NCBI GenBank assembly: GCA_965660875.1
Contig: CBFIBQ010000002.1
Location: 1-64,000, forward strand
From: UBA6770 sp965660875
GTDB taxonomy: Bacteria; Bacteroidota; Bacteroidia; Flavobacteriales_G; Salibacteraceae
DNA: 64,000 nucleotides
Direction of reading: 5' to 3'
Shown here: positions 7,536-16,019 of the stretch, one piece after another
Layout of the letters: every line of letters starts with the position of its first letter
How positions within the stretch are numbered: position 1 is the stretch's first letter
Made by a program: the position numbers and the translations under genes
Notes under the pieces: model-generated
What the model saw: the letters and a program-made list of their open reading frames with translations, nothing else
The model's database searches: none
Told to the model about the DNA's origin: nothing

Positions 7536-8804
7536 TTATTTTTTAATTCTTATCGCTTTGGCAGGCCAATATGACCTAGGGTCGTCAACATCGTATATCT
7601 CAACTACACCTTGTTCTTTCAAGATATTTGCCAACGCATAACTGGGGCCATATCCATACCCTTTATTTCCTAGAATCACTGTTATAAATGATTTAAGGCC
7701 GACATAATTCATGTTTGGTTTATGTTTTATGGAGTTTTCCGCTCTTTCAAGTTCATTTAAAAATTGTTCTTCTGAGATTACGTCAAAATTATCATACTCC
7801 TTTTCATACCCTTCTAGGTCGATTTTCCCAACCACCTTAACACCGGGTGAATCTGTTTCAGATTCTGAAGATTTTTCTTCTCGGATATTCTCTCTTATTG
7901 CAACTTGCTCTTCTATTGAGAACTTGAAATCATCAATCTTAGATTCGGCATTAAGTATGGTCTCCTTTAGTTCTTTGTGTAATTTGTTCGTAGCGTCCAA
8001 ATCTTCTTGAACAAATAAGTTGTTGTGAGCAACCTTGTTACGGATTTTGAATAGCTGCTTCCATTTTTTGTCGAAATCTTTATCTTTAAAGTTCTCCTTG
8101 AAAAACCGATTATAATTACTGTCCAAATCCCCTTTCAATTTTTCTAACTCTTCGAGTGTATTGATCTCAACTAGACTTTCAGCAAGATTCTGAGGTCTAT
8201 TAAAACCTAGTTTGTGTTTATATATTATCTCGCCTAAATCGTCAAAATCAATTAGAGTTAGGTCAGTTTGGACAATGTTGGAAAAAACTGTCTCATTTCC
8301 ATTTCGAATTTTGGTCTTGTCAATTACTTTATCTGGTACGGCCTTTTTCCACCAATCAAGACCAATTTTTTGTGTAAAAAATTTGGAGATATACCTTCTC
8401 AACAAATTCTCTAATTCATTAATTAAAGGGTATGCTTGATTTGAAATTTCTGTTGACACATCATCAGTCAGAATTCTTATATGTTCGAATGCAAGTCTAT
8501 TTCTAAGGTGAATAATAAAAGGATATCTGAATCTTTCGATTTTAGAAAAGTCTTTCGATTTGGCTTTAATAAGAAAACCTGCTTCAATCAAATCATAAAG
8601 AGTGGAAGAAGTGTCAATTGGTTTAATTCTTAGTTTCAAATCACCATCTGAAATTGAGTATTCGTCTTGTTTGTTATCTTCTTTGGCATCATCCCAAAGC
8701 TTCTCTGTTGACATCAGTCCGTAAACCAAACTCTTAGGTGAAAGAATTTCACTTTTTCCATTTGGGTCAATTATCAAAACTTCAAATGAATATTCTTTTT
8801 TCAT
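7536..8804 (-). CDS. predicted HEPN-domain protein with C-terminal OST-HTH-like domain
   Basis: 422 residues. Residues ~125-290 look like a Swt1-type HEPN domain: it opens YPLINELENLLRRYISKFF and carries FKIRNKVAHN, where R255 and H260 fit the Rx4-6H catalytic signature of HEPN ribonucleases. An acidic linker (EEKSSESETDSPG) follows. The last ~58 residues (YVGLKSFITVILG ... YGPSYALANILKEQG) look like a small winged-helix or OST-HTH/LOTUS RNA-binding domain. Together this suggests an RNA-targeting protein, possibly in defence or toxicity; that role is inference. It is a single gene flanked by inverted GTTGGCGGTA / TACCGCCAAC ends, so probably a mobile cassette. Confidence 0.6.
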   Translation of the reverse strand: MKKEYSFEVLIIDPNGKSEILSPKSLVYGLMSTEKLWDDAKEDNKQDEYSISDGDLKLRIKPIDTSSTLYDLIEAGFLIKAKSKDFSKIERFRYPFIIHLRNRLAFEHIRILTDDVSTEISNQAYPLINELENLLRRYISKFFTQKIGLDWWKKAVPDKVIDKTKIRNGNETVFSNIVQTDLTLIDFDDLGEIIYKHKLGFNRPQNLAESLVEINTLEELEKLKGDLDSNYNRFFKENFKDKDFDKKWKQLFKIRNKVAHNNLFVQEDLDATNKLHKELKETILNAESKIDDFKFSIEEQVAIRENIREEKSSESETDSPGVKVVGKIDLEGYEKEYDNFDVISEEQFLNELERAENSIKHKPNMNYVGLKSFITVILGNKGYGYGPSYALANILKEQGVVEIYDVDDPRSYWPAKAIRIKK

Positions 8805-8817
8805 GTCTTTTTGTTTT

Positions 8818-8850
8818 AATTACCGCCAACTATTGGCTATAAGCACTTTT
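8818..8850 (-). repeat. cassette-boundary half-site upstream of HEPN gene
   Basis: The run TAATTACCGCCAACTATTGG, continuing into CTATAAG, is the inverse of the GTTGGCGGTAGTTA end at 7524-7537, and its AACTATTGGCTATAA part resembles AACGTTTTGGCTAA at 6961. It marks the probable right-hand border of the 7536-8804 cassette. Confidence 0.45.
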
Positions 8851-8963
8851 CCGTTTATAAATGGATACAACTATTTAAAAATACATCAGCCCAACTGCTC
8901 CTGCCGCGCTGTTTTGCGCCATAAAGTTAGACTTTGTGTAAAACTAAACGGAGCACAGCGGTA

Positions 8964-9326
8964 TTAAATTCTTGGGTTACTGGTTTTGGTAAAGTCTGAA
9001 TCGCTGGCATTGCCCGTGTTTACCGTTGCTATGGGCTCAAACAGCAGCACTTCCACTTCTTCTTCCGCCACCGGTTTGTGCAGGGTTCCTTTCGGAATAA
9101 TGGCGATCTCACCTGGTCCCAGCGATAAGGTTTTACCTTCAAGCTCAATTTTCAATTGACCTGAAATCACTTGAAACAATTCGTCTTCGTGCTCGTGTTG
9201 GTGCCAAACAAATGCACCTTTCAGTTTGGCCAACAGCACCTTTTGGCCGTTGAGTTCGCCTATGAGTTTTGGAGACCAATGCTCTTTGAATGTTGATAGC
9301 TTTTCCTTTAGATTTATTACTTCCAT
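8964..9326 (-). CDS. single-domain cupin protein
   Basis: 120 residues folding as one cupin barrel. Motif 1 is WHQHEHEDELFQVISGQLKI, giving the His-X-His-X(3-5)-Glu metal site, and motif 2 is GPGEIAIIPKGTLHKP with the final His. It therefore probably binds a divalent metal and acts as a small enzyme or sensor; the substrate cannot be named. The tail after residue 105 is low-complexity polar. It is transcribed alone, downstream of a short gene that has its own terminator. Confidence 0.85.
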   Translation of the reverse strand: MEVINLKEKLSTFKEHWSPKLIGELNGQKVLLAKLKGAFVWHQHEHEDELFQVISGQLKIELEGKTLSLGPGEIAIIPKGTLHKPVAEEEVEVLLFEPIATVNTGNASDSDFTKTSNPRI

Positions 9327-9351
9327 AGTTTTTGCTTAAAGTATATCGCAT

Positions 9352-9380
9352 AAAAAAGGCCCTCATTGCTGAGAGCCTTA
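9352..9380 (-). terminator. intrinsic terminator for the 9400-9624 gene
   Basis: On the minus strand, AAGGCTCTCA and TGAGGGCCTT pair around a four-base loop and are followed by six T. It lies 20 bp past the stop of the minus-strand gene at 9400. Confidence 0.75.
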
Positions 9381-9399
9381 ACTATCTGTTTCACAAAGC

Positions 9400-9624
9400 T
9401 TATTTCGCTTTGCTTTTTGCTTCTTTTGCGGGCGATACAAATTTTGTTTTTACACACTCTCCAAGAATAATTACTTCTTTCGTTCTGGTGTATTCTTCAA
9501 TTGCAGCCTTCATATCTTTTTCGGTATCTCTTCGGATTTTAATACCCGATTTTGAACCTTTATTTCTTACTTCTAAATACCAGCCATCTTTGAGGCTTTT
9601 CGGTTTTGTAGGAGGTCTTCCCAT
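9400..9624 (-). CDS. conserved small Bacteroidota protein (MGRPPTKP family)
   Basis: 74 residues, rich in Lys and Arg, starting MGRPPTKPKSLKDGWYLEVR and continuing KIRRDTEKDMKAAIEEY, then a hydrophobic stretch KEVIILGE and a basic tail. Similar short proteins with the same opening are frequent in flavobacteria, without assigned function. The basic character suggests nucleic-acid or ribosome association, which is only a guess. It ends at its own terminator, which supports it as a real transcription unit. Confidence 0.75.
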   Translation of the reverse strand: MGRPPTKPKSLKDGWYLEVRNKGSKSGIKIRRDTEKDMKAAIEEYTRTKEVIILGECVKTKFVSPAKEAKSKAK

Positions 9625-9742
9625 AACAATTAATCTCTTTTTCTTTTAGTTAAATACAATAGTTCATTGTCTATACAAGCGAATATATTGAAATATCCGA
9701 TAACAGCAAGAATTCTGCTTGAATATTAGGTTTTTTTGAGGT

Positions 9743-10237
9743 TCAGTTGCTACTGTCTGCATCCAAATCGGCATAAAAGCCCAAATCTTTTTGAGTCAAG
9801 AGTTTTGTGAGCAGCGCAATTTGGCCTACGTGATAACTCAAATGTTCGGTGACGTGCACACAAACCGATACACCGGTTAATTCAAATCCTTGAATCCGGT
9901 ACACTCTCCGGAGCTGGTCTTCGGATAGGTTTTTTATGACAATTTCAGTTTCTTTGATTGTATCCGAAATTATATTAAACAACTCGGTTGAATTGTGCGT
10001 ATGGTCTGCGGTGAACTCTTCTGCTCGGTTGCGCTGGTCTGCAGATTCCGTAAGTCCAGCAATGGCGTATTGTCGAATGTTTCCGCTCAAATGCAGCAGC
10101 AACACCCCAACAGAGTTGGTAACGCTATGGTGTTTTACCCATACCTCATCTTCAGAAAGCAGTGCAAGACAACTTTCTATTTTGGTCAAACTCTCCTGCA
10201 TTCGACCAATAATTTCATTTTTAAATTCGAGTATCAT
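9743..10237 (-). CDS. DinB-superfamily protein (DUF1572-like)
   Basis: 164 residues, the usual size for the DinB/YfiT four-helix fold. Three candidate metal-binding His are in place: H49 in LLLHLSGNIRQY, then HVTEHLSYHVGQIALLTKLL with the HxxxH-type pair at the C-terminal helix. Members bind Zn or Ni and include thiol-dependent transferases, but most are uncharacterised. Its start overlaps the stop of the NTF2-fold gene upstream (ATGA-type 4-bp overlap at 10234-10237), so the two are cotranscribed and may cooperate in small-molecule or thiol detoxification. Confidence 0.8.
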   Translation of the reverse strand: MILEFKNEIIGRMQESLTKIESCLALLSEDEVWVKHHSVTNSVGVLLLHLSGNIRQYAIAGLTESADQRNRAEEFTADHTHNSTELFNIISDTIKETEIVIKNLSEDQLRRVYRIQGFELTGVSVCVHVTEHLSYHVGQIALLTKLLTQKDLGFYADLDADSSN

Positions 10238-10626
10238 TTCACTAAAGCCTCTTGTACAACATGCGTATCGGTGTATTGCCTAAAATGGGTAATGCGCCCT
10301 TCATTTAAGGTGTATATGTGTACAAGTGGAGCTTCCATATACTTTTCGGCCGCTCTACTTTTTCCTTTGTAGTACCCCAGTACAAATACTCGATTGTCCA
10401 CTGCAATAAACTCTTGGGGTACGGCACCCCAGCCCTTCCAATGTTTCGGGAATTGGCCAAATACGTTTTTAAAAACCGATGCAGTTCCAACGTATTTGCC
10501 ACCATTTGGAAACCCTTCCATTTGTTGCCACTCAATATCGGGGTGAAAAAGTTCCGCAATTTTTTCACCTTCGCCTTCCTTAAAATAGGCGTATAAGTTT
10601 TCTATGATTTTTTTATTCGTATCCAT
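10234..10626 (-). CDS. SnoaL/NTF2-like protein
   Basis: 130 residues with the cone-shaped NTF2/SnoaL pattern: NKKIIENLYAYFKEGEGEKIAELFHPDIEWQ, then VFVLGYYKGKSR and HIYTLNEGRITHFRQYTDT. The family covers isomerases, hydrolases and binding proteins; the ITHFRQYTDT end is typical of SnoaL-like ketosteroid-isomerase relatives. First gene of a two-gene unit with the DinB-family gene. No specific substrate can be given. Confidence 0.8.
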   Translation of the reverse strand: MDTNKKIIENLYAYFKEGEGEKIAELFHPDIEWQQMEGFPNGGKYVGTASVFKNVFGQFPKHWKGWGAVPQEFIAVDNRVFVLGYYKGKSRAAEKYMEAPLVHIYTLNEGRITHFRQYTDTHVVQEALVK

Positions 10627-10706
10627 AATCCCAAAGGTAAATCAAGTGCTGGGTTCTAGTGGTCCAAAAAGAAAGGCTTAACTTCGCGGATATAACTTGT
10701 GTAGCT

Positions 10707-11648
10707 ATGAAAAAGGAAAAGGTTTTTGTGAAGATAAAGTCCGAGATTGCTGCGGGAACTCGTGGGGCTAGCCTCGGCGTTGAGGCAATGGAAATTGCAG
10801 CTATAAACGATAAAAACACCTTGTTTAAGGAGGTGGAATCCGTACACTTGGAGGATCAAAACCACCTACTGCACGAGCCTATCGACACACCCAATGCCAT
10901 TCGAATTGAAGGATTGAAAAAAGTCTTGGAAACGCTGATGAACGGCGTTAAATCTCAGCTTGAGAAAGGAAAGTTTCCTATTGTACTCTCGGGCGATCAT
11001 TCCAATGCAGCAGGAACCATTGCTGGTGTTAAAGCCGCCAACCCAGACAAAAGGGTAGGGGTGATTTGGGTGGATGCACACGGGGATTTGCATACTCCAT
11101 ATACCACACCGTCTGGAAACATGCACGGTATGCCCGTAGCGATTTCTTTAGGGGCAGACAACCTTAAAAACCAGATCAACGACATATCAGAAAAAGAAAA
11201 AACGATTTGGAATGAGCTAAAAAAATTGGGGGGCATTCAGCCAAAAATTGAACCTAAAGATGTGGTGTTTTTTGCGGTTAGAGATACCGAAGCGCCAGAA
11301 GATAATTTAGCGATAGAACAGGGCATTAAAAACTATAAAGTAGAGGAAATACGCTACCGTGGAATTGATGTATGCCTTAAGGAAGCAGAAGAAAGCTTGA
11401 GCCATTGCGATATCATATACATCAGTTTTGATGTAGATAGTATGGATTGTGATTTAGTTTCTTATGGCACTGGAACACCGGTTCAGAAAGGATTGGATGA
11501 GGAAGAAGCCTTTACCATTCTCCAACATTTTTTGAGCCTGGATAAAACCGCTTGTATTGAGTTTGTTGAAATAAACCCGCTATTGGATAATAAAGGAAAT
11601 AAAATGGCTGAGACAGCCTTCAAGGTGTTAAAGCGCTTGCTTAGTTGA
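10707..11648 (+). CDS. arginase/agmatinase/formimidoylglutamase family enzyme
   Basis: About 313 residues from the ATG at 10707 (MKKEKVFVKIK); an in-frame ATG 48 bp upstream would add a poorly conserved leader. Ureohydrolase motifs with the binuclear Mn ligands are all present: LSGDHSNAAGT, WVDAHGDLHTP (DxHxD) and ISFDVDSMD (DxD). SGNMHGMPVA follows the second motif as in arginases. The likely reaction is hydrolysis of L-arginine to ornithine and urea; related guanidino substrates cannot be excluded. It converges with the GNAT gene, sharing 21 bp at their 3' ends. Confidence 0.88.
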   Translation: MKKEKVFVKIKSEIAAGTRGASLGVEAMEIAAINDKNTLFKEVESVHLEDQNHLLHEPIDTPNAIRIEGLKKVLETLMNGVKSQLEKGKFPIVLSGDHSNAAGTIAGVKAANPDKRVGVIWVDAHGDLHTPYTTPSGNMHGMPVAISLGADNLKNQINDISEKEKTIWNELKKLGGIQPKIEPKDVVFFAVRDTEAPEDNLAIEQGIKNYKVEEIRYRGIDVCLKEAEESLSHCDIIYISFDVDSMDCDLVSYGTGTPVQKGLDEEEAFTILQHFLSLDKTACIEFVEINPLLDNKGNKMAETAFKVLKRLLS

Positions 11649-12110
11649 TGTCAACCTGATTTCCATCCTATAATTTACCAGCGTGCAGTTTCCTATATTC
11701 TGCTGTAATTTTTCGACAGTCTTAAAACCTTTTGACTCAAAAAAGGGTTTGGCGGTGACACTGGATAGGGTGTACATGTTCTCCTGCCTAAGAGTATTGG
11801 CCTTTTTTTTTAAGCGTGCATACATTTCAGACGCAATGCCTGTGCGCGCGTAATTGGGGTGCACAAACAGGAAGTCAATATATGTTCCGTCCAATAAGGA
11901 GGCAAAGCCAAGGAGTTTTTCTTCATTTACGGCAAGAATAAAGTGTTGATTTGCAATTGCTTCTTGTATTCTCTTGGGGCGGTTTATTCGATTCGACCAA
12001 GCTTCGATTTGTTCTTGGCTGTAATGTGCACTACTTATATTTCGAATGGAATATTGCGCAAGGTCAATAATACAGTGGATATCATTTTTAGATGCAATAC
12101 GAAAATCCAT
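11628..12110 (-). CDS. GNAT-family N-acetyltransferase
   Basis: 160 residues with the GNAT order: an N-terminal substrate part (IASKNDIHCIIDLAQYSIR), strand pair FILAVNEEKLLGFASLLDG, the acetyl-CoA motif A region FLFVHPNYARTGIASEMYARL (Q/RxxGxG/A form) and a C-terminal SSVTAKPFFESKGF. It acetylates an unknown amine. Its 3' end overlaps that of the arginase-family gene on the other strand, so the two transcripts form a convergent antisense pair. Confidence 0.88.
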   Translation of the reverse strand: MDFRIASKNDIHCIIDLAQYSIRNISSAHYSQEQIEAWSNRINRPKRIQEAIANQHFILAVNEEKLLGFASLLDGTYIDFLFVHPNYARTGIASEMYARLKKKANTLRQENMYTLSSVTAKPFFESKGFKTVEKLQQNIGNCTLVNYRMEIRLTSTKQAL

Positions 12111-12132
12111 GCCTCAAATTTATGGTCTTTTA

Positions 12133-12140
12133 TAACTTTG
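12133..12140 (+). promoter_or_regulatory. candidate -7 box upstream of icd
   Basis: TAACTTTG fits TAnnTTTG about 93 bp before the icd start, in the divergent gap with the GNAT gene. Motif match only; no convincing -33 element was identified. Confidence 0.3.
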
Positions 12141-12233
12141 GTGATTCATAACTTTTGGTTATGAATAGGATAAATAATATAAATAATTTCAAATGAAAAA
12201 ATCATCACATTTTCGCATCAAATTTTAGAAGGA

Positions 12234-13670
12234 ATGAAGACAGTTACAGTAGCACACGGAGACGGAATAGGACCAGAAATAATGGACGCTACATTGCGTA
12301 TCATTAAAGCGTCTGGAGCAAACGTTGAGTTCGACGAAATACAAATCGGAGAACAAGTATATCTTGACGGTAACACTTCAGGAATTACAGATGAAGCATG
12401 GGAAAGCATTAGAAAAAACAAAGTGTTTTTAAAAGCGCCCATCACTACTCCACAAGGTGGGGGATACAAAAGTTTAAATGTAACCATGCGTAAGACCTTA
12501 GGGCTTTATGCAAACGTAAGACCTTGTATCAGTTTACACCCTTTTGTACAAACCAAACACCCAAAAATGGATGTGGTAATTGTACGAGAAAACGAAGAGG
12601 ACTTATACGCTGGCATTGAGCATCAACAAACTGATGATGTGGTGCAGTGTTTAAAGTTGATCAGTCGACCAGGTTCTGAAAAAATCATTCGATACGCGTT
12701 TGAGTACGCACGTCATTTTGGAAGAAAAAAAGTTACCTGTTTTTCAAAGGACAATATCATGAAACAAACCGATGGCTTGTTTCACAGCATATTCAACGAG
12801 GTAGCTAAAGAATATTCAGATATTGAAAACGAGCACTGGATTGTGGATATAGGCGCTGCTAAATTGGCGGATACTCCAGAGGCATTTGATGTGATTGTAA
12901 TGCAAAACCTTTACGGTGACATTTTATCTGACGTAGCGGCACAAATAACGGGTTCTGTTGGTTTAGCAGGATCTTCAAATATTGGGGAGAGTTCAGCTAT
13001 GTTTGAGGCTATTCACGGATCTGCTCCTGACATTGCCGGGAAAAACATAGCGAATCCTTCAGGTCTTTTGAGGGGAGCTATTATTATGCTCAACCACATC
13101 GGAGAAGGTGAAGCAGCAGCAAAAATTGAAAAAGCTTGGTACAAAACGATTGAAGACGGTACACATACGCCAGATATTTATCGAGAAGGTTCAAGCAAGC
13201 AAAAAGTAGGTACCAGAGAATTTGCCGATGCGGTAATCGCTAATTTGGGTCAAGAACCTACTCAGCTAAAGGTAAACGAGGCGTCAGCAAAAGAAGCATT
13301 CAAATTGCCCAAGTTGGCAGAGAGACCAAGAGCTGAAAAAGTGTTGGTAGGTGTGGATGTGTTTGCTGATGACGCAGATAAAAACCCAGATGAGGTAGCC
13401 AAAAGAATTCAAACCTTGGAACACAAGGACATTGAATTGTTGATGATTACCAACAGAGGCGTGAAGGTTTGGCCAAATGGTTTTGAAGAAACCTACTGTA
13501 CGAACCATTGGAGATGCAGATTTATGCCTAAAAATGGCGGTACAATATCCAAAGCAGATGTTGTGCAGTTGCTGAGTAATGCAGTTGAAAATGGAGTTGA
13601 CGTAATAAAAACAGAGAACTTGTATGAGTTCGACGGTAAGAAAGGTTACTCCTTAGGTCAAGGACAATAA
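12234..13670 (+). CDS. icd: isocitrate dehydrogenase (Thermus-like form with C-terminal extension)
   Basis: 478 residues: an isocitrate/isopropylmalate dehydrogenase core of ~335 residues plus a ~140-residue C-terminal extension like that of the Thermus-type enzyme. Core motifs are HGDGIGPEIMDATLRII, the substrate loop KSLNVTMRKTLGLYANVRP, VIVRENEEDLYAGIEH, the metal site around QNLYGDILSDVAAQITGS, and FEAIHGSAPDIAGK in the cofactor region. It converts isocitrate to 2-oxoglutarate in the TCA cycle. A small membrane gene follows 12 bp downstream in the same operon. Cofactor choice, NADP being likely, is inferred from the family. Confidence 0.92.
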   Translation: MKTVTVAHGDGIGPEIMDATLRIIKASGANVEFDEIQIGEQVYLDGNTSGITDEAWESIRKNKVFLKAPITTPQGGGYKSLNVTMRKTLGLYANVRPCISLHPFVQTKHPKMDVVIVRENEEDLYAGIEHQQTDDVVQCLKLISRPGSEKIIRYAFEYARHFGRKKVTCFSKDNIMKQTDGLFHSIFNEVAKEYSDIENEHWIVDIGAAKLADTPEAFDVIVMQNLYGDILSDVAAQITGSVGLAGSSNIGESSAMFEAIHGSAPDIAGKNIANPSGLLRGAIIMLNHIGEGEAAAKIEKAWYKTIEDGTHTPDIYREGSSKQKVGTREFADAVIANLGQEPTQLKVNEASAKEAFKLPKLAERPRAEKVLVGVDVFADDADKNPDEVAKRIQTLEHKDIELLMITNRGVKVWPNGFEETYCTNHWRCRFMPKNGGTISKADVVQLLSNAVENGVDVIKTENLYEFDGKKGYSLGQGQ

Positions 13671-13682
13671 AAGTTTTTCGTT

Positions 13683-13907
13683 ATGAAGTTGAAATTAATA
13701 GTCACCTTTTTTTTAGCAATAGCATTTGGTGTTGCAGGAATTTTGGAATTGGACAAATCGTTAACACATTTATGGTATGCCGTAAGTGTGATGAATCTTG
13801 GTCTAATTTGTAAGTGGGTATTTGATTACAACTTGGCAGGAAAACAAATCATTGATTTTAACGCATTCACTGCGAAGCGAGAAATGAGAGAAGAGGCTAG
13901 AAATTAA
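13683..13907 (+). CDS. small two-helix membrane protein downstream of icd
   Basis: 74 residues with two hydrophobic helices (LIVTFFLAIAFGVAGILEL and HLWYAVSVMNLGLICKWVF) and a charged C-terminal tail (KREMREEARN). It starts 12 bp after icd and the unit ends at a strong hairpin terminator, so it is cotranscribed with icd. No known function; a membrane role unrelated to the TCA cycle is equally possible. Confidence 0.7.
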   Translation: MKLKLIVTFFLAIAFGVAGILELDKSLTHLWYAVSVMNLGLICKWVFDYNLAGKQIIDFNAFTAKREMREEARN

Positions 13908-13940
13908 CCTCCCTTTATAAAATTGCACGGTGCAAGACAA

Positions 13941-13973
13941 AGGGCTAATAAGTAATTATTAGCCCTTTTTTTA
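13941..13973 (+). terminator. intrinsic terminator after icd operon
   Basis: AGGGCTAATAA and TTATTAGCCCT form an 11-bp stem with a short loop, followed by TTTTTTTAT. Confidence 0.9.
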
Positions 13974-14005
13974 TAGGTGTTTTTTGGGTAAAGGTGTTGA
14001 TTCCA

Positions 14006-14779
14006 TTACTCAAAAGGAATCTGATCTAGAATATAGGATATTGCCTCAATTCGAGCGTTCGATTTTTGATTGGCATCGATGATTTTCCAGGGAGCATGAT
14101 CTGTATGGGTATGTTCAAACATGCGCTCCTTGTAACTACTGTATTCGTCCCATAGTTCTTGAGCACGTTCATCTACCGGCGTTATTTTCCAGCGTTTCAA
14201 CGGGCTATTTTTTATTTCGTCAAATCGCCGCTTTTGTTCCTCTTTTTTGATAGAGAAATAGAGTTTAATCAGGTAGGTGTCCGAATCAATAAGCATTTTT
14301 TCAAATGCGTTGACTTGATCCATAAAAACTTCGTATTCCTTTTGGGTACAAAACTCGTGAACGGGCTCTACCACCGCACGGTTGTACCAGCTTCTATCAA
14401 AGAACACAATTTCACCAGGCTTGGGCAGTTCGTTGATGTAACGCTGAAAAAACCACTGCTTTTTTTCGTCAGAGGTGGGTATGTCTAAGGCTATTATGCG
14501 ATACTGCCTAGGGTTTATGTATTCGGTTATTCTGCGAATTGCGCCCCCTTTTCCAGCAGCGTCTCTACCTTCAAAAACAACCACTATTTTCTTGTCGTTT
14601 TCAATGGCCCAATTCTGCAGCTTAATCAACTCCTCTTGCTTCTTTTTCAGTTCTTCAATATATGTGGCTGTCTGAATTGCTTTTTTCAAGTTTACTTTCT
14701 TGCTTTTAAGCAAGGCGTGTAGGCCAACTTTCGTATTCAGCAATTTAACCGCTTCTTCAGATAATGCTATTTTACTCAT
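14006..14779 (-). CDS. ppk2: polyphosphate kinase 2 family protein (PPK2), copy B
   Basis: 257 residues from the ATG at 14779 (MSKIALSEEAVK), which clears the upstream stop by 10 bp; a longer in-frame start would overlap the previous gene. It shows the PPK2 P-loop VVFEGRDAAGKGGAIRR, the Walker B region FFDRSWYNRAVVEPV, and the lid region around SIKKEEQKRRFDEIKNSPLKRWK. PPK2 enzymes move phosphate between polyphosphate and nucleotides, usually making NTP or NDP at the expense of polyphosphate. Second gene of a tandem PPK2 pair, next to ppk1 and ppx. Confidence 0.93.
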   Translation of the reverse strand: MSKIALSEEAVKLLNTKVGLHALLKSKKVNLKKAIQTATYIEELKKKQEELIKLQNWAIENDKKIVVVFEGRDAAGKGGAIRRITEYINPRQYRIIALDIPTSDEKKQWFFQRYINELPKPGEIVFFDRSWYNRAVVEPVHEFCTQKEYEVFMDQVNAFEKMLIDSDTYLIKLYFSIKKEEQKRRFDEIKNSPLKRWKITPVDERAQELWDEYSSYKERMFEHTHTDHAPWKIIDANQKSNARIEAISYILDQIPFE

Positions 14780-14789
14780 AATACTTTTG

Positions 14790-15647
14790 TTAAATGTCAA
14801 TTTGTACGGCGCTTCTATGGTAACGCATGATAACATTTGGGTCCGGCATTAGTGTCGCTTTTGAGCTGCCTTTTCCGTCGTAATCAAATTGCGCTAACAC
14901 GTGCCGCATACTCTCCAGTCGAGCCTCTTTCTTGCTATTGGTTTTTACAATAATCCACGGGCTAAAATTGGTGTGGGTTTTACTAAACATTTGTTCCTTG
15001 TAATGTGTGTATTTGTCCCATAATTTTTGTCCCTCCATATCTACCGGACTAAACTTCCAGACTTTTAAAGGATTTTCCATTCTGGAGTCAAAGCGTTTTT
15101 TCTGTTCGTCCTTTGAAATGGAAAACCAGAACTTGATAATTTTCACATTATCTTCATAAAGCAAGTGCTCAAACTCTGGAACCTGAACCATAAATTGGTC
15201 GTACTGCTCCTTTGTGCAAAAACCCATTACCGGCTCCACCACAGCGCGATTGTACCAACTTCGGTCAAAAAACACAATTTCTCCTGGGTTGGGTAATTTT
15301 TGAATGTATCTTCTAAAATACCACTGACCTTGTTCTACTTCAGTAGGTTTTGTAAGTGCAACTACTCTGGAGCTTCTCGGGTTTAAGTGCTCTTTAAACC
15401 GCTTTATTGAACCGCCTTTTCCCGCTGCGTCTCTGCCTTCAAAAATTACAGCAACGCGCATTTTATTTTTTACTACCCACTTTTGTAGGGTTACCAATTC
15501 AGATTGGAGTTCATGTAACTCGGCCTCGTACTCTAACTTTTTTATTACTTTTTTTACCGAAATATTTTCTTGTTCGGCAATTGCTAACAAGTCCTTGCGT
15601 GTTTTAGCAGATGTTAGATGCTCTTTAGTAAAACCCATAGATTCCAT
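14790..15647 (-). CDS. ppk2: polyphosphate kinase 2 family protein (PPK2), copy A
   Basis: 285 residues with the single-domain PPK2 pattern: VIFEGRDAAGKGGSIKRF (Walker A), FFDRSWYNRAVVEPVMGFC (Walker B), SISKDEQKKRFDSRMENPLK (lid) and DRAxx-like C-terminal region ending DPNVIMRYHRSAVQIDI. It resembles its downstream neighbour but carries an extra ~25-residue tail, so the two may differ in nucleotide preference (ADP versus GDP, or NMP versus NDP phosphorylation). Cotranscribed with copy B, 10 bp apart. Confidence 0.93.
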   Translation of the reverse strand: MESMGFTKEHLTSAKTRKDLLAIAEQENISVKKVIKKLEYEAELHELQSELVTLQKWVVKNKMRVAVIFEGRDAAGKGGSIKRFKEHLNPRSSRVVALTKPTEVEQGQWYFRRYIQKLPNPGEIVFFDRSWYNRAVVEPVMGFCTKEQYDQFMVQVPEFEHLLYEDNVKIIKFWFSISKDEQKKRFDSRMENPLKVWKFSPVDMEGQKLWDKYTHYKEQMFSKTHTNFSPWIIVKTNSKKEARLESMRHVLAQFDYDGKGSSKATLMPDPNVIMRYHRSAVQIDI

Positions 15648-16019
15648 TTAATTTTTTAAAGCGCTACGCATGTTGCACTTCGTGCTACCAAATTAGGTTA
15701 GAAGAGCATTTTATTTTATGACATATGTTCGTTTGGTAACTGCGATCGGTTATTAAATGAGTCATACGTTAAGGTTTTGGGTTGATCAGATGATTGTTCA
15801 ACGAGAAACCGCAACAACTGCTTCCACCGCGTATGATGCGCAATGGACTGCTCCCAAGAGTAAATATACTAGGCTATTTATGGTTCTACATACCTAGCCA
15901 GTTTATACAAATTACTTTTAGGTCCAAGTGAATCGGCTTCAGCTTTGAGTCGACCATTCAACGAAGATAAACATTAGGACAGCTGCTAAAAATCTTACAG
16001 GCAGCGAGCTGTTTGCGCA
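15648..16019. other. 372-bp gene-free stretch between the PPK2 pair and ppx
   Basis: No open frame of useful length, tRNA-like cloverleaf or repeat was found here on either strand. It must hold the promoter of the minus-strand PPK2 pair, but no clear TAnnTTTG box at a good distance was seen. A small RNA cannot be excluded. Confidence 0.5.

Noticed and set aside
5710..8850. Calling the array a classical integron
   Set aside because: No integrase gene or attI-like site is present and the canonical attC core heptamers do not match; only the cassette-like architecture is supported.
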